Assembly (NCBI GenBank): GCA_002304995.1
Contig: DBPV01000004.1
Location: 16,171-80,170 of the forward strand
Direction of reading: 5' to 3'
DNA: 64,000 nt
Source of the DNA: Syntrophaceae bacterium UBA1411
Lineage (GTDB): Bacteria; Desulfobacterota; Syntrophia; Syntrophales; Smithellaceae
This document shows positions 46,703-55,470 of this stretch, in pieces. A program made the position numbers and the translations under genes. The notes under the pieces are model-generated. The model ran no database searches. It saw nothing but the letters and a program-made list of their open reading frames with translations, and was not told where the DNA came from. Each line of letters starts with the position of its first letter. Position 1 is the stretch's first letter.

Positions 46703-46738
46703 GACAAGACCGGCAGGCGTATTCAGCGGCAAAGACGC

Positions 46739-46777
46739 AAAAAAGCGGCGAACTGCAAAAACAGTTCGCCGCTTTTT
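46739..46777. terminator. Bidirectional intrinsic terminator
   Basis: Perfect 11-base stem GCGGCGAACTG / CAGTTCGCCGC, loop CAAAAA, A-run before and T-run after. Serves the rightward MaoC gene and the leftward metallo-hydrolase gene. Confidence 0.9.
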
Positions 46778-46794
46778 AAATTCGGAAAACCGGA

Positions 46795-47766
46795 TCAGGC
46801 AGCGGCGCGGAAAGTCACGATCGGCCCTGCTGCGTCGCGCGTCACCCGCCCTTCGCCTTCCAGAAAGCGCAGATGCGCGATCGCTTCTCCGGTGGCAAAC
46901 CATTTCTGGGCGATGGGAAATTCCTCCCAGGTGTCGCAGTCGATGTCCCAGGTCATGCCCGCGGCGATCCGGTAGGCGTTCATCGTTTCGCCGCCCAGCA
47001 CGTCCATCACTTCCTCGGCGCGCTCACGGTGATGCTTTTTCAGCTCGTCGATGCGGGTTTTCAAATCCCCCACGAAATTGCGGTGGCCGGGCAAAACCCA
47101 ATCGACGCGGAGCGAATAAACCTTGTCGAGGCTTGCCAGATAGTCGGCCAGCGAGTTCGTGGCGTAAGCCCAGGATTCAATGTGCGGCGTAATGTCGAAC
47201 AAAATGTGGTCGCCGGAAAAAAAGATCTTCCGGTCCTCCTCATACAGGCAGATGTGTCCCTGCGTGTGGCCCGGCGTCGCAATGCATTTGAGGCGGTAGT
47301 CGCCGCACGCGATGACGTCTCCGTCGTCGATGAGGGTAAAGACCGGTTTTTTTTCCGGGCTGTACTTGAAGCCGGGATGGCTGTTCAGCGCTTTTTCCAG
47401 TTCGTCGGCCGGAAATCCGTTGATGGCGGCAAAATCGACGAGGGGTTGCCAGCTGTTGTCGGGATCGAAAACGCGCGCGTCGATCCGGCTGAAGAAAATC
47501 CGGCTTTCCTCCGCGGCCAGGCGTGTCACAAGCCCCGTGTGGTCGGCGTGCATGTGGGTCAGCATGAAGTCGGTCCGGGCCGGATCGATCTCCAGGTCGG
47601 CCAGGCCCTGCTTCATCGCCTCGTGGCAAACCGTGCGGTTGAAGCCGGTATCGATGATCAGATTGCGGTCTTTCCCCTTGATCACATAGGAATTCAGATC
47701 TTTGAGGGGGCTGTTGGGCAACGGCACGACGATCCGGTACAAGCCCGGGAGAATTTCTTCCGCCAT
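46795..47766 (-). CDS. Metallo-beta-lactamase-fold hydrolase
   Basis: 323 residues. Metal motif THMHADHTG near 90 (HxHxDH), further ligands in CIATPGHTQGH (~195), SGDH (~215) and PGHR (~263). Glyoxalase II-like, with a C-terminal helical extension ending in the lactamase-like EEFPIAQKWFATGEAIAHLRFLEGEGRV, a segment common to this subfamily. Probably a thioesterase or other hydrolase; substrate unknown. Start ATG 47766 with AAAGGA 7 bases upstream. It follows the RNase E/G gene, whose 3' end it overlaps only if a longer start were used. Confidence 0.85.
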   Translation of the reverse strand: MAEEILPGLYRIVVPLPNSPLKDLNSYVIKGKDRNLIIDTGFNRTVCHEAMKQGLADLEIDPARTDFMLTHMHADHTGLVTRLAAEESRIFFSRIDARVFDPDNSWQPLVDFAAINGFPADELEKALNSHPGFKYSPEKKPVFTLIDDGDVIACGDYRLKCIATPGHTQGHICLYEEDRKIFFSGDHILFDITPHIESWAYATNSLADYLASLDKVYSLRVDWVLPGHRNFVGDLKTRIDELKKHHRERAEEVMDVLGGETMNAYRIAAGMTWDIDCDTWEEFPIAQKWFATGEAIAHLRFLEGEGRVTRDAAGPIVTFRAAA

Positions 47767-47800
47767 TTCAAATCCTTTCTTTCCGGCCGGCGCCGGTGAA

Positions 47801-49681
47801 TTAAAATTTATCCTGATCGTCGCCCGTTTCTTCCGGTTCCGGCTCCGGCGCAAACAGATCGCCGCCCGGCTCCACCGGGTAAAATTCATCCGGCAGCGCC
47901 TTGATGATTTTCAGCGGCTTGACCGGAATCAAAGGCGTCTGAACCCGCGGCGGGGGAGGCGGCTCCGTGAAAGACAGGGTTTCTTCGAGCATATCGTCCG
48001 GCGGCATCGTGATGTCGAAACCGCCCATCGGATTTTTCTTCTTGCGGTGCCTGGGCCGCCGGCGGCCTCGCTTGCGCGGCGTCTCCGCGGCGGCGGGAAT
48101 TTCCGCATCGGACCGCACGTCCGGCTCCGGCTCCGGTTCCATATCCGGTTCCGTATCTTCCGCAAGCTGCAGGAGCGGAACATCCTGCATGGCGCTCACC
48201 TCGACCGGACGTTCCTTCACCGACTGCTGAATTTCCAGCTTGTCCCACACCATGTCCGCCCGGCCTTCAATATACAGGGCGACACCGAAAGCGGACTCCA
48301 GCTTGAAAAGTTCGGTGCGCTTGTTGTTCAGAATATACTGGGCGATTTCATGCGGCAGGCTGACCTTGAGCTCCGAGTAGATGCCCTTGACCGCCTCCGA
48401 TTCAATGGTGCGGAAGGCGCCCAGAGACGCGTATTCCAGGGAAGGCCGCAGTCCGCTGCCCTTGCAGTAGGGGCAGGTGATGTAGCTGATTTCCTGGATC
48501 GTGGACTGTTTTTTCTGGCGGGACAGCTCCAGCAGGCCGAACTTGGAAATGCGGGAAAGCTGAATGCGGGACCGGTCCATGCTGAGCGCTTTTTTAAAGG
48601 CCTTTTCCACCTCGGCCACATGCTTCTTGTCGATCATGTCGATGAAGTCGATGACGATCAGGCCGCCCAAGTCGCGCAGCCGAAGCTGCCTGGCGATTTC
48701 CTCGCACGCGTCGAGGTTGGTCTTGAACGCGGTTTCCTCGATGTTGCGCTTGTTGGAGCCGCGGCCCGAATTGACATCGATCGTAATCATGGCTTCGGTG
48801 GGATTGATGATGATGTAGCCGCCGGATTTGAGCTCCACGCGCTCCTGATAAATTTCGCGGATCTGCTCCTCCAGTTCAAAGCGGTCGAAAATCGGTATCT
48901 TTTCCTTGTACTGCTTCAGGATCCGCAAATGACGGGGAGCGACCGCCTTGAGGTAGGCGCGCATTTTGCGGAAGGTCTCGAGGTCGTCCACCAGGATCTC
49001 CTCGATTTCCTGCGTGAGGTAGTCGCGCAGCGACCGCACGCCGAAATCCGTTTCCTGGTAGAGAAAATAAGGCGCTGAAACGCTGTCGGCTTTCTTTTTA
49101 ATATCTTTCCATAACCGCATCAGGAACTGGTAGTCGCGCTGGATTTCCTGCTTGGTGCGGTTGATGCCGGCCGTCCGGACGATGAAGCCCATGTCTTCCG
49201 GAACCTTGATCTGCTCCATGAGCGACTTGATTTTCTTCCGGTCTTCCTCGCTTTCGATCTTGCGGGAAATGCCGCCGCAGAGTTTGTTGGGAAGCAAAAC
49301 AAGATAGCGGCCGGGCAGCGAAATGTACGAGGTCAGAAGCGCGCCCTTGTTTCCGGTCACTTCCCGGACCACCTGGACGATGATCTCCTGGCCGGACTTG
49401 AGAACCGGCCGTCCGCTGCCGGAGCCGTTTTCCGGTTCTTTAAGATAAATGGGGCTGACGTCGCGCAGCGGCAAAAAGCCGTCCTTGACGCCGCCGTAGT
49501 CGACAAAGGCCGCCTGCAGGCCGCGTTCGACCTTCAGCACCTTGCCCTTGTAAATGTTGCCGGTGATCGGTTCGCGCACAGCCATCTGAATGTTGAACTC
49601 GATGAGCTTGCCCTTTTCGTCAACCGTTGCCATGCGCATCTGTTCTTTGTGCACGGCGTTAACGAGCATGATATGTTTCAT
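47801..49681 (-). CDS. rng: Ribonuclease E/G
   Basis: 626-residue endoribonuclease for mRNA decay and rRNA/tRNA processing. S1 domain (~36-120), 5'-sensor region (~130-200), then the DNase I-like site with Asp302 (ITIDVNSGRG) and Asp345 (VIDFIDMID), and the Zn-link CPYCKGSG at 403-410. After ~500 comes a tail unlike RNase G: acidic, then a strongly basic patch (RKRGRRRPRHRKKK), then Pro-rich and acidic. Such tails usually bind RNA or partner proteins. The family is clear; E versus G is not. Confidence 0.92.
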   Translation of the reverse strand: MKHIMLVNAVHKEQMRMATVDEKGKLIEFNIQMAVREPITGNIYKGKVLKVERGLQAAFVDYGGVKDGFLPLRDVSPIYLKEPENGSGSGRPVLKSGQEIIVQVVREVTGNKGALLTSYISLPGRYLVLLPNKLCGGISRKIESEEDRKKIKSLMEQIKVPEDMGFIVRTAGINRTKQEIQRDYQFLMRLWKDIKKKADSVSAPYFLYQETDFGVRSLRDYLTQEIEEILVDDLETFRKMRAYLKAVAPRHLRILKQYKEKIPIFDRFELEEQIREIYQERVELKSGGYIIINPTEAMITIDVNSGRGSNKRNIEETAFKTNLDACEEIARQLRLRDLGGLIVIDFIDMIDKKHVAEVEKAFKKALSMDRSRIQLSRISKFGLLELSRQKKQSTIQEISYITCPYCKGSGLRPSLEYASLGAFRTIESEAVKGIYSELKVSLPHEIAQYILNNKRTELFKLESAFGVALYIEGRADMVWDKLEIQQSVKERPVEVSAMQDVPLLQLAEDTEPDMEPEPEPDVRSDAEIPAAAETPRKRGRRRPRHRKKKNPMGGFDITMPPDDMLEETLSFTEPPPPPRVQTPLIPVKPLKIIKALPDEFYPVEPGGDLFAPEPEPEETGDDQDKF

Positions 49682-49771
49682 AACTGTCCTTCTTGGCTGC
49701 GTCCGTCGCCATGCCGTCCGGATCGGGTTTCCCGACCGATACGCAACCTGCGCGACGCCGCCTGATATATT

Positions 49772-50410
49772 TTACACAAAGGCGCTTACGTCGCCTTTGC
49801 CGATTCTCAGAATTTCAATCGAGTCGTCCACCAGGCTGATGACGCTCGACGGTTCAGGAACGATGGGGCCGCCGTCGATAATCAAATCGACGATCCGTCC
49901 GAAGGATTCGTTGATGAGATCCGGATTGCCCAGGTCTTCCCCCTCTGCGGTCTGCACGCTGGTGCTGATGATCGGCTGTCCGAGCTCGCGGATGAGCGCC
50001 AGGCAGATCTGATTGTCCGGCACGCGGATGCCGGTCGTCGGTCTTTTCGGCAAAATGATTTTGGGAACCAGGCGCGACGCTTCCAGAATAAACGTGTACG
50101 GCCCCGGCAAAAACCGTTTCATGGTTTTATACGCGTAATCCGTCACCAGGGCGTACTGGCTGATATGTTTCAGATCCGAACAAACAAAACTAAGCGGCCG
50201 TTTTTTGTTTCTTTTTTTAATCTCGTATATTCTTTCAATGCCCCTTTTGTTGGACAAATCGCAACCCAGGCCGTAAACCGTGTCCGTCGGATAAATAATC
50301 ACCCCGCCGTCTCTCAACACATCCGTCGCTTTTTTGATCAGGCGCATTTGCGGATTCTGGCTGTTAATCGACAACACCGTTGGAGCCCCCGTTCCTATCG
50401 GATTCTCCAT
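49772..50410 (-). CDS. Sua5/YciO/YrdC-family protein (threonylcarbamoyl-AMP synthase-like)
   Basis: 212 residues with the YrdC fold: GGVIIYPTDTVYGLGCD near 34, ERIYEIKKRNKKRPLSFVC near 60, and RPTTGIRVPDN near 125. Proteins of this type make threonylcarbamoyl-adenylate for the t6A base in tRNAs, but length and sequence also fit the YciO subgroup. Start ATG 50410 gives MENPIGTG; an open frame runs 14 codons further. It lies between rng and cimA on the same strand, 57 bases after cimA. Confidence 0.85.
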   Translation of the reverse strand: MENPIGTGAPTVLSINSQNPQMRLIKKATDVLRDGGVIIYPTDTVYGLGCDLSNKRGIERIYEIKKRNKKRPLSFVCSDLKHISQYALVTDYAYKTMKRFLPGPYTFILEASRLVPKIILPKRPTTGIRVPDNQICLALIRELGQPIISTSVQTAEGEDLGNPDLINESFGRIVDLIIDGGPIVPEPSSVISLVDDSIEILRIGKGDVSAFV

Positions 50411-50467
50411 ATCAGCAATTTGGAGATTTGGCAATGGCTTCCAACGGTTCAAAAAAAGGGTGAAAAA

Positions 50468-52045
50468 TCAATTCCTTTTCTTATCTTTGCTGAGTTTGTA
50501 TTCGATACTGTCGATCAGCGCCTGCCAGCTGGCTTCGATAATGTTTTCCGATACGCCCGTGGTGCTCCAGACTTCCGAACCGTCGGTGGAGTCAAGCAGA
50601 ACCCGGACGCCCGCCGCCGTGCCTTCGGATCCCTCGAGCGTGCGGACCTTGAAATCGACCAGATGCATCTCTCTGATTTGCGGGTAGAATTTGGTAAGCG
50701 CCTTGCGCAGGGCATGGTCGAGCGCGTTCACCGGACCGTTGCCTTCGGCGGCCGTCAGCTCTTCCTCGCCGCCCACGGAAATCTTGATGGTCGCCTGGGA
50801 AAGACAGGGATTGTCGAGCATCCGGGACGTCACCACGCTGAAGCACTCGAGCGTGAAAGGCTCCACAAACTCCCCGATGGCTTTTTTCATCAAAACGGAC
50901 AGCGAACCGTCGGCGGCGTCGAACTGAAATCCCTTGTCCTCCATCAGTTTGACCTGGTGGACCACCTTCCCCAGCGCGTTTTTCTTGTTCAGATCGATGC
51001 CCAGCGCCTTGGCTTTATAGGCGATATTGCTTTTGCCGGCCATGTCGGACACCAGAACGCGGCGGCTGTTGCCGACGAGTTCCGGCTGCATGTGCTCGTA
51101 AGCCGCCGAATTCTTGGCGACGGCGCTCACGTGCACGCCGCCTTTGTGGGCAAAGGCGCTGCGCCCCACAAAAGGCCGCGCCATCAGAGGCGGAATGTTC
51201 GCTACGTCGCTCACGTAAAGGGACAGGTTGGTGAGCTGCCGGATGGATTCGGCGGGCAGGCAGGTCATCTTCATTTTCATCTGCAGATTGCCGATCACGG
51301 AAATCAAGTCCGCGTTGCCGCACCGCTCGCCGTAGCCGTTGATCGTGCCCTGCACGAGACTCACGCCTTCGCGCACGGCCGCAATCGTGTTGGCTACCGC
51401 GAGGCCGCAGTCGTTGTGGACATGAATGCCTGATTTCTCGCCGGGGATGACCGAGGCGACTTTTTTAAGAATGTCGCCTACTTCATACGGCATGGAGCCG
51501 CCGTTGGTGTCGCAGAAGACGATCCGGTCCGCCCCCGCCTCCCAGGCGGTCTTCACCACCCGCAGCGCATAGCGGGGATTCGCCTTGTAGCCGTCGAAAA
51601 AATGCTCGGCGTCGAAGAGGACTTCCTTGCCCCTGGCCTTCATGTAGGCGATCGAATCGCGGATCATGGACAGATTTTCTTCCGGGTCGATTTTTAAAAT
51701 GTCGGTGACGTGCAGGTCCCAGGCCTTGCCGAAGATGGCCACCGCCGGCGTTCCGGCCAGGACGAGCGCCTTGAGGTTCGGGCAGGCCTCGGGACGGATG
51801 TGCGGTTTGCGCGTGGAACTGAAGGCGGTCAGCCTGGCGTTTTTGAACGTGACCGTTTTGGCCATTTCAAAAAAACGCATGTCCTTCGGATTGGAGCCGG
51901 GCCAGCCGCCTTCGATATAGTGAAAGTGCACATCGTCGAGTTTTCTGGCAATGCGCAGCTTTTCCTCGGCGGAAAAAGTGACCTGCTCTCCCTGCGTTCC
52001 GTCGCGCAGCGTCGTATCGTAAATCAAAACGTTGTTTTTTGTCAT
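50468..52045 (-). CDS. cimA: (R)-citramalate synthase
   Basis: Condenses pyruvate with acetyl-CoA to citramalate, the threonine-independent entry to isoleucine. 525 residues, the length of the TIGR00977-type CimA. DTTLRDGTQGEQVTFS near 10 (the DRE-TIM motif with catalytic Arg), the HNDCGLAVANTIAAV metal site near 205, and a C-terminal LeuA-type regulatory domain from ~390. It is behind a leader peptide rich in isoleucine codons and a terminator, which fits an isoleucine biosynthetic role. The cognate isomerase/dehydrogenase may be LeuCD and LeuB from the first operon. Confidence 0.93.
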   Translation of the reverse strand: MTKNNVLIYDTTLRDGTQGEQVTFSAEEKLRIARKLDDVHFHYIEGGWPGSNPKDMRFFEMAKTVTFKNARLTAFSSTRKPHIRPEACPNLKALVLAGTPAVAIFGKAWDLHVTDILKIDPEENLSMIRDSIAYMKARGKEVLFDAEHFFDGYKANPRYALRVVKTAWEAGADRIVFCDTNGGSMPYEVGDILKKVASVIPGEKSGIHVHNDCGLAVANTIAAVREGVSLVQGTINGYGERCGNADLISVIGNLQMKMKMTCLPAESIRQLTNLSLYVSDVANIPPLMARPFVGRSAFAHKGGVHVSAVAKNSAAYEHMQPELVGNSRRVLVSDMAGKSNIAYKAKALGIDLNKKNALGKVVHQVKLMEDKGFQFDAADGSLSVLMKKAIGEFVEPFTLECFSVVTSRMLDNPCLSQATIKISVGGEEELTAAEGNGPVNALDHALRKALTKFYPQIREMHLVDFKVRTLEGSEGTAAGVRVLLDSTDGSEVWSTTGVSENIIEASWQALIDSIEYKLSKDKKRN

Positions 52046-52061
52046 GTGTTCCTCTCTTTTT

Positions 52062-52099
52062 AAAAAAAATCCGCTGCCGGGTTTTCCTGGCAGCGGATT
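52062..52099 (-). terminator. Attenuator terminator upstream of cimA
   Basis: Minus-strand hairpin AATCCGCTGCC / GGCAGCGGATT (52099-52068, perfect 11-base arms) followed by eight Us. Located between the Ile-rich leader peptide and the cimA ribosome site. Confidence 0.9.
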
Positions 52100-52126
52100 C
52101 GAAATGTTGCTTATGGATGGATGGTG

Positions 52127-52201
52127 CTACTCCACGGCCAGGCCTCCTTGGGGGAAGCGAATTATAATGCTGCTAATTATGATGGCCCGAGAGGTGTTCA
52201 T
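52127..52201 (-). CDS. Isoleucine-rich leader peptide of cimA
   Basis: 24-residue ORF: ATG 52201-52199, stop TAG 52129-52127. Codons 7-9 are ATC ATA ATT and 12-14 are ATT ATA ATT, giving AIIISSIIIR: six isoleucines in eight positions. It lies 26 bases after the promoter and 28 bases before the attenuator hairpin, with GGAAAAGG upstream as a weak ribosome site. I infer ribosome-mediated attenuation of cimA by Ile-tRNA charging. Confidence 0.85.
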   Translation of the reverse strand: MNTSRAIIISSIIIRFPQGGLAVE

Positions 52202-52234
52202 GCGCCTTTTCCATTAAATAACGAATTTTGCGAA

Positions 52235-52263
52235 AGTTTAATTTCTCGCCGCGGTTTTGTCAA
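52235..52263 (-). promoter_or_regulatory. cimA promoter
   Basis: Minus strand TTGACA (52263-52258), 17 bases, TAAACT (52240-52235). Predicted transcription start near 52228, just before the leader peptide. The rest of the gap to the barrel-protein gene (52264-52494) shows nothing I can name. Confidence 0.75.
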
Positions 52264-52494
52264 TCAAAATATAATTTTTTCTCAATAATGTCCGACCTTT
52301 TGAAAAAAGCACAGGAATGTCCCGATCATGCGCGGTCAAAACCGCGCGCCGGCTTGCAAATTTCCCCGTAATTTCGAACCGTTAAAAAATATCTCCACCG
52401 GCCCGCCCGGGGCGGCACGGCTCTTGATCTTCCCTTTTTCCGAATAACAAAAAGCGGTCCGCTCGAAAAAAAATTCAGGAGAGGAGATTTCAAG

Positions 52495-53337
52495 ATGAAA
52501 AAACAGTTAAAAATTTCAGGAGGCATTCTGGTGCTGATACTGCTTTTGAGCGCAGCAGGCCAGGGGCGCGCGGCGGAGGAAGACAAGGTTTCCGGCGAAG
52601 CGGCCGTCAGCATTCTTTCCGCCTATATCTGGCGCGGCCAGGAACTAAGCCGGTTTAGCCCGGTCATACAGCCGTCGGCGACGATCGCCTACCGGGGATT
52701 TTCAGTCAATCTCTGGGGCAACCTCGACACGCGGCCCTACAGCACGGGAACGGACGGGCACAGTTCGAACCTGTCGGAAACGGACGCCACGATTTCCTAC
52801 ACGCACACCTTCGGCATGGTGTCGGTCGGCGCCGGCTACATTTATTACGGTCTGAATGCCCTGACGCCGGGCGGAGCAGATCCGCTCGACTCGCAGGAAA
52901 TCTTTGCCGTCGTCAGTGTAAACACGCTTTTGTCGCCGACGCTTACGCTCTACAAGGAAATCGACCATTATCATCAATGGTACGCGCTTTTAAGCGTCTC
53001 GCATACGTTTGCGCTGCACGAGAAGGTCGGCCTGAAACTGGCGGGATCGGTGAGTTACCTCAAAAGCGAGGATGCCTCAACCTATCCGAAATTCGACGGC
53101 AACTCCCTGGCGACGAACGACCCGTTCAACAATTTTCATGATGCCACGCTGGCCGTGTCCCTGCCGGTTTCGGTCATGAAGCGCCTGACGGTGACGCCGG
53201 TTCTGACATATGTTTTCCCGCTTTCAAACGACGCGAAATACGAGATGCGGGCCCGCGGCCTGGCCGGGACGGCCCTGCCCTCCGACCGCGACGCCACCTA
53301 TCTGTACGGCGGCGTCACGGCGAGTTTCACCTTTTGA
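52495..53337 (+). CDS. TorF-family outer-membrane beta-barrel protein
   Basis: 280 residues. Signal peptide with a Leu-rich core ending AAGQGRAAEE. SAYIWRGQELSRFSPVIQPSATIAYRGFSVNLWGN (~42-75) is the hallmark of the Gcw_chp/TorF type. Alternating strands follow, and the protein ends in Phe (TASFTF), the barrel-assembly signal. Function of the family is unclear (putative porin). AGGAGAGG lies upstream of ATG 52495. A terminator follows. Confidence 0.82.
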   Translation: MKKQLKISGGILVLILLLSAAGQGRAAEEDKVSGEAAVSILSAYIWRGQELSRFSPVIQPSATIAYRGFSVNLWGNLDTRPYSTGTDGHSSNLSETDATISYTHTFGMVSVGAGYIYYGLNALTPGGADPLDSQEIFAVVSVNTLLSPTLTLYKEIDHYHQWYALLSVSHTFALHEKVGLKLAGSVSYLKSEDASTYPKFDGNSLATNDPFNNFHDATLAVSLPVSVMKRLTVTPVLTYVFPLSNDAKYEMRARGLAGTALPSDRDATYLYGGVTASFTF

Positions 53338-53423
53338 GGCGCGCAAAACACCAGATGTTTTCTTGGCAATTTCACCGATCAATGGTAAGCATGAGGAAAG
53401 GAGACGCATTCCCAAACGGCAGA

Positions 53424-53449
53424 AGACGGGCGGAAAACCGCCCGTCTTT
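53424..53449 (+). terminator. Intrinsic terminator of the TorF-like gene
   Basis: Perfect stem AGACGGGCGG / CCGCCCGTCT with AAAA loop, short T-run (TTTCTC). Confidence 0.72.
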
Positions 53450-53481
53450 CTCCCGGACCTTTAAATTCGGGCACGGCAAAC

Positions 53482-55470
53482 ATGGACGGACTGAAGTTTT
53501 TTCATCAACTGATCATCATTCTCGGTTTTTCCATTCCCGTAATTTATGTCTTCAACAAGTTCCGCCTTCCCTCGATCATCGGATTTCTGATCACCGGCAT
53601 CCTCATCGGACCTTTCGGCCTGCGGCTCATCGACGACACGGCCGGCATCCAGTTTCTGGCGGAAATCGGCGTCGCCCTTCTGCTTTTCACCATCGGCATT
53701 GAAATTCAGCTCGCGCGTTTCCTCAAGCACCTGGGGGACATTCTGCTCACCGGCGGCCTGCAGATCCTGGGCACCTTTGCCGCGGGCGTGGCTCTGGGCC
53801 TCGCCATGCAGTTGAGCCTGACCCAGTCCGTGTTCATCGGTTTCCTCCTCGCGCACAGCTCCTCGGCGCTCATTTTGAAAATTCTCAAAGACCGCAACGA
53901 CGAGGATTCGCCGCAGGGCCGGATTTCCATCGGCATGATCGTCTTCCAGGACATCATGGTCGTGCCGATGATGCTGCTCGTTCCCTTTCTGGCGGGCGAC
54001 AGCGGTCCTTCGGCCTGGCTTGTCGCCTGGAAACTGGTCAAATCCATTCTGATCATCGCCCTCATTCTCGTGGCGGCGCGCTACGTGGTGCCGTTTGTTC
54101 TGGAGCGCCTGGTCACCATGAACATGCGCGACGTCCTGGTCATCGCCGCCGTGGTCATCACGATGGGCATCGCCTGGATGACCGAGGCGCTGGGCCTGTC
54201 GCTGGCCATCGGCGCGTTTCTGGCGGGGCTGGCCCTGTCCGACACGGATTTCACCCATCAGATCATCAGCGACGTCAATCCGTTTCGCGACGTTTTTCTG
54301 TCCGTGTTTTTCGTTTCCTTCGGCATGATCCTCAATCTGGACTTTCTCAAGGCCAACGCAGGCTTGGTTCTCCTGGCTTCGGCGGCCATCATCCTTGTCA
54401 AGGCCGCCATCGTCCTGGGCCTGGTTCTGCTGCTGCGCTACTCGCTGCGCGCCGCGCTCATCTCCGGCGTTCTCCTGGCGCAGATCGGCGAATTTTCGTT
54501 CGTGCTCGCCTCCCAGGGCTTTAAAAGCAATATCATCTCCGGCGACATCTACCAGACCTTCATCAGCGCAGCGGTTCTGACGTTCATCGTCACGCCGCTG
54601 GCGGCGGCGGGAATCTACCGGCTGCTGGACGGCGCGGGCGGTGAAGCGGACGCGAAGCCCCAAAGCGAGTCCTGCCTCAATGTCACGAACCACGTGATCA
54701 TCTGCGGCATGGGATTAAACGGCCGCAATCTGGTCCGGGTGCTCAAAAACACCGCCATCAATTACGCAATCATCGATCTCAACTTCACGAAGATCAAAAA
54801 AGCGAAAGGCAAGGGCGACCAGAATACGGTGTGGGGCGACGCGTCCAGCAGGGAGATCCTGCGCCATGCCAACGTGCAGGCGGCGCGCGTCATGGTCATC
54901 GCCATTTCCGACCGGACGCTCACCAAAACCTGCCTGGCCAACGCCAAGAAGCTCAATCCGCAGCTGCACGTGATCGTCCGGACCAAATACGCCGCGGACA
55001 TCGAAAGCCTTCTGGCGCTGGGGGCAAACGACGTGATTCCCGAGGAGTTTGAAACCTCCATCCAGATCTTCAGCCGCGTGCTGAAAATGTTTCACATTCC
55101 CAACAGCATCATTCTGGCGGAGGGAAACATCATCCGCAGAGGATCCTACGGCGTATTCCGCGACGTGCGCTACACGCAGGAAGCCTTCGACCAGATCAGC
55201 CAGATTCTGGCGCAGGGCACCATTGAAACCTATTATGTGGCGGCCGGCAATCCGATCATCGGCCGGAGCATCCGCGACGTCAATCTCAAGGCCCGGTCGG
55301 GCGCGCTCATCATCAATATCATCCGCGACAATGCGACGATCACCAATCCTCCCGGTGAGTTTGTCTTTTGCGCGGCGGACCAGCTTGTCCTGTTCGGCTC
55401 GCACCGCGCGATCGATCTGGCCCTGACGCTCCTCAACGGAAGTGAAAATGACGCACTCGCATCGGCATAG
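53482..55470 (+). CDS. CPA2 cation:proton antiporter with RCK (TrkA-N and TrkA-C) domains
   Basis: 662 residues. N-terminal Na+/H+ exchanger domain (~1-385, about 12 helices) with FRLPSIIGFLITGILIGPFG and SLAIGAFLAGLALSDTDF. A Rossmann RCK domain (~405-530) has HVIICGMGLNGRNLVRVLKN and DLNFTK, so NAD(H) or nucleotide binding. TrkA-C is at ~570-655. KefB/C-like: potassium efflux or Na+/K+:H+ exchange gated by a ligand. The downstream CDF transporter gene begins inside its end. Confidence 0.9.
   Translation: MDGLKFFHQLIIILGFSIPVIYVFNKFRLPSIIGFLITGILIGPFGLRLIDDTAGIQFLAEIGVALLLFTIGIEIQLARFLKHLGDILLTGGLQILGTFAAGVALGLAMQLSLTQSVFIGFLLAHSSSALILKILKDRNDEDSPQGRISIGMIVFQDIMVVPMMLLVPFLAGDSGPSAWLVAWKLVKSILIIALILVAARYVVPFVLERLVTMNMRDVLVIAAVVITMGIAWMTEALGLSLAIGAFLAGLALSDTDFTHQIISDVNPFRDVFLSVFFVSFGMILNLDFLKANAGLVLLASAAIILVKAAIVLGLVLLLRYSLRAALISGVLLAQIGEFSFVLASQGFKSNIISGDIYQTFISAAVLTFIVTPLAAAGIYRLLDGAGGEADAKPQSESCLNVTNHVIICGMGLNGRNLVRVLKNTAINYAIIDLNFTKIKKAKGKGDQNTVWGDASSREILRHANVQAARVMVIAISDRTLTKTCLANAKKLNPQLHVIVRTKYAADIESLLALGANDVIPEEFETSIQIFSRVLKMFHIPNSIILAEGNIIRRGSYGVFRDVRYTQEAFDQISQILAQGTIETYYVAAGNPIIGRSIRDVNLKARSGALIINIIRDNATITNPPGEFVFCAADQLVLFGSHRAIDLALTLLNGSENDALASA

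Noticed and set aside
53461..54693. A 410-codon minus-strand frame.
   Set aside because: Antisense to the CPA2 antiporter; Gln/Asp/Arg-rich mirror sequence with no domain.
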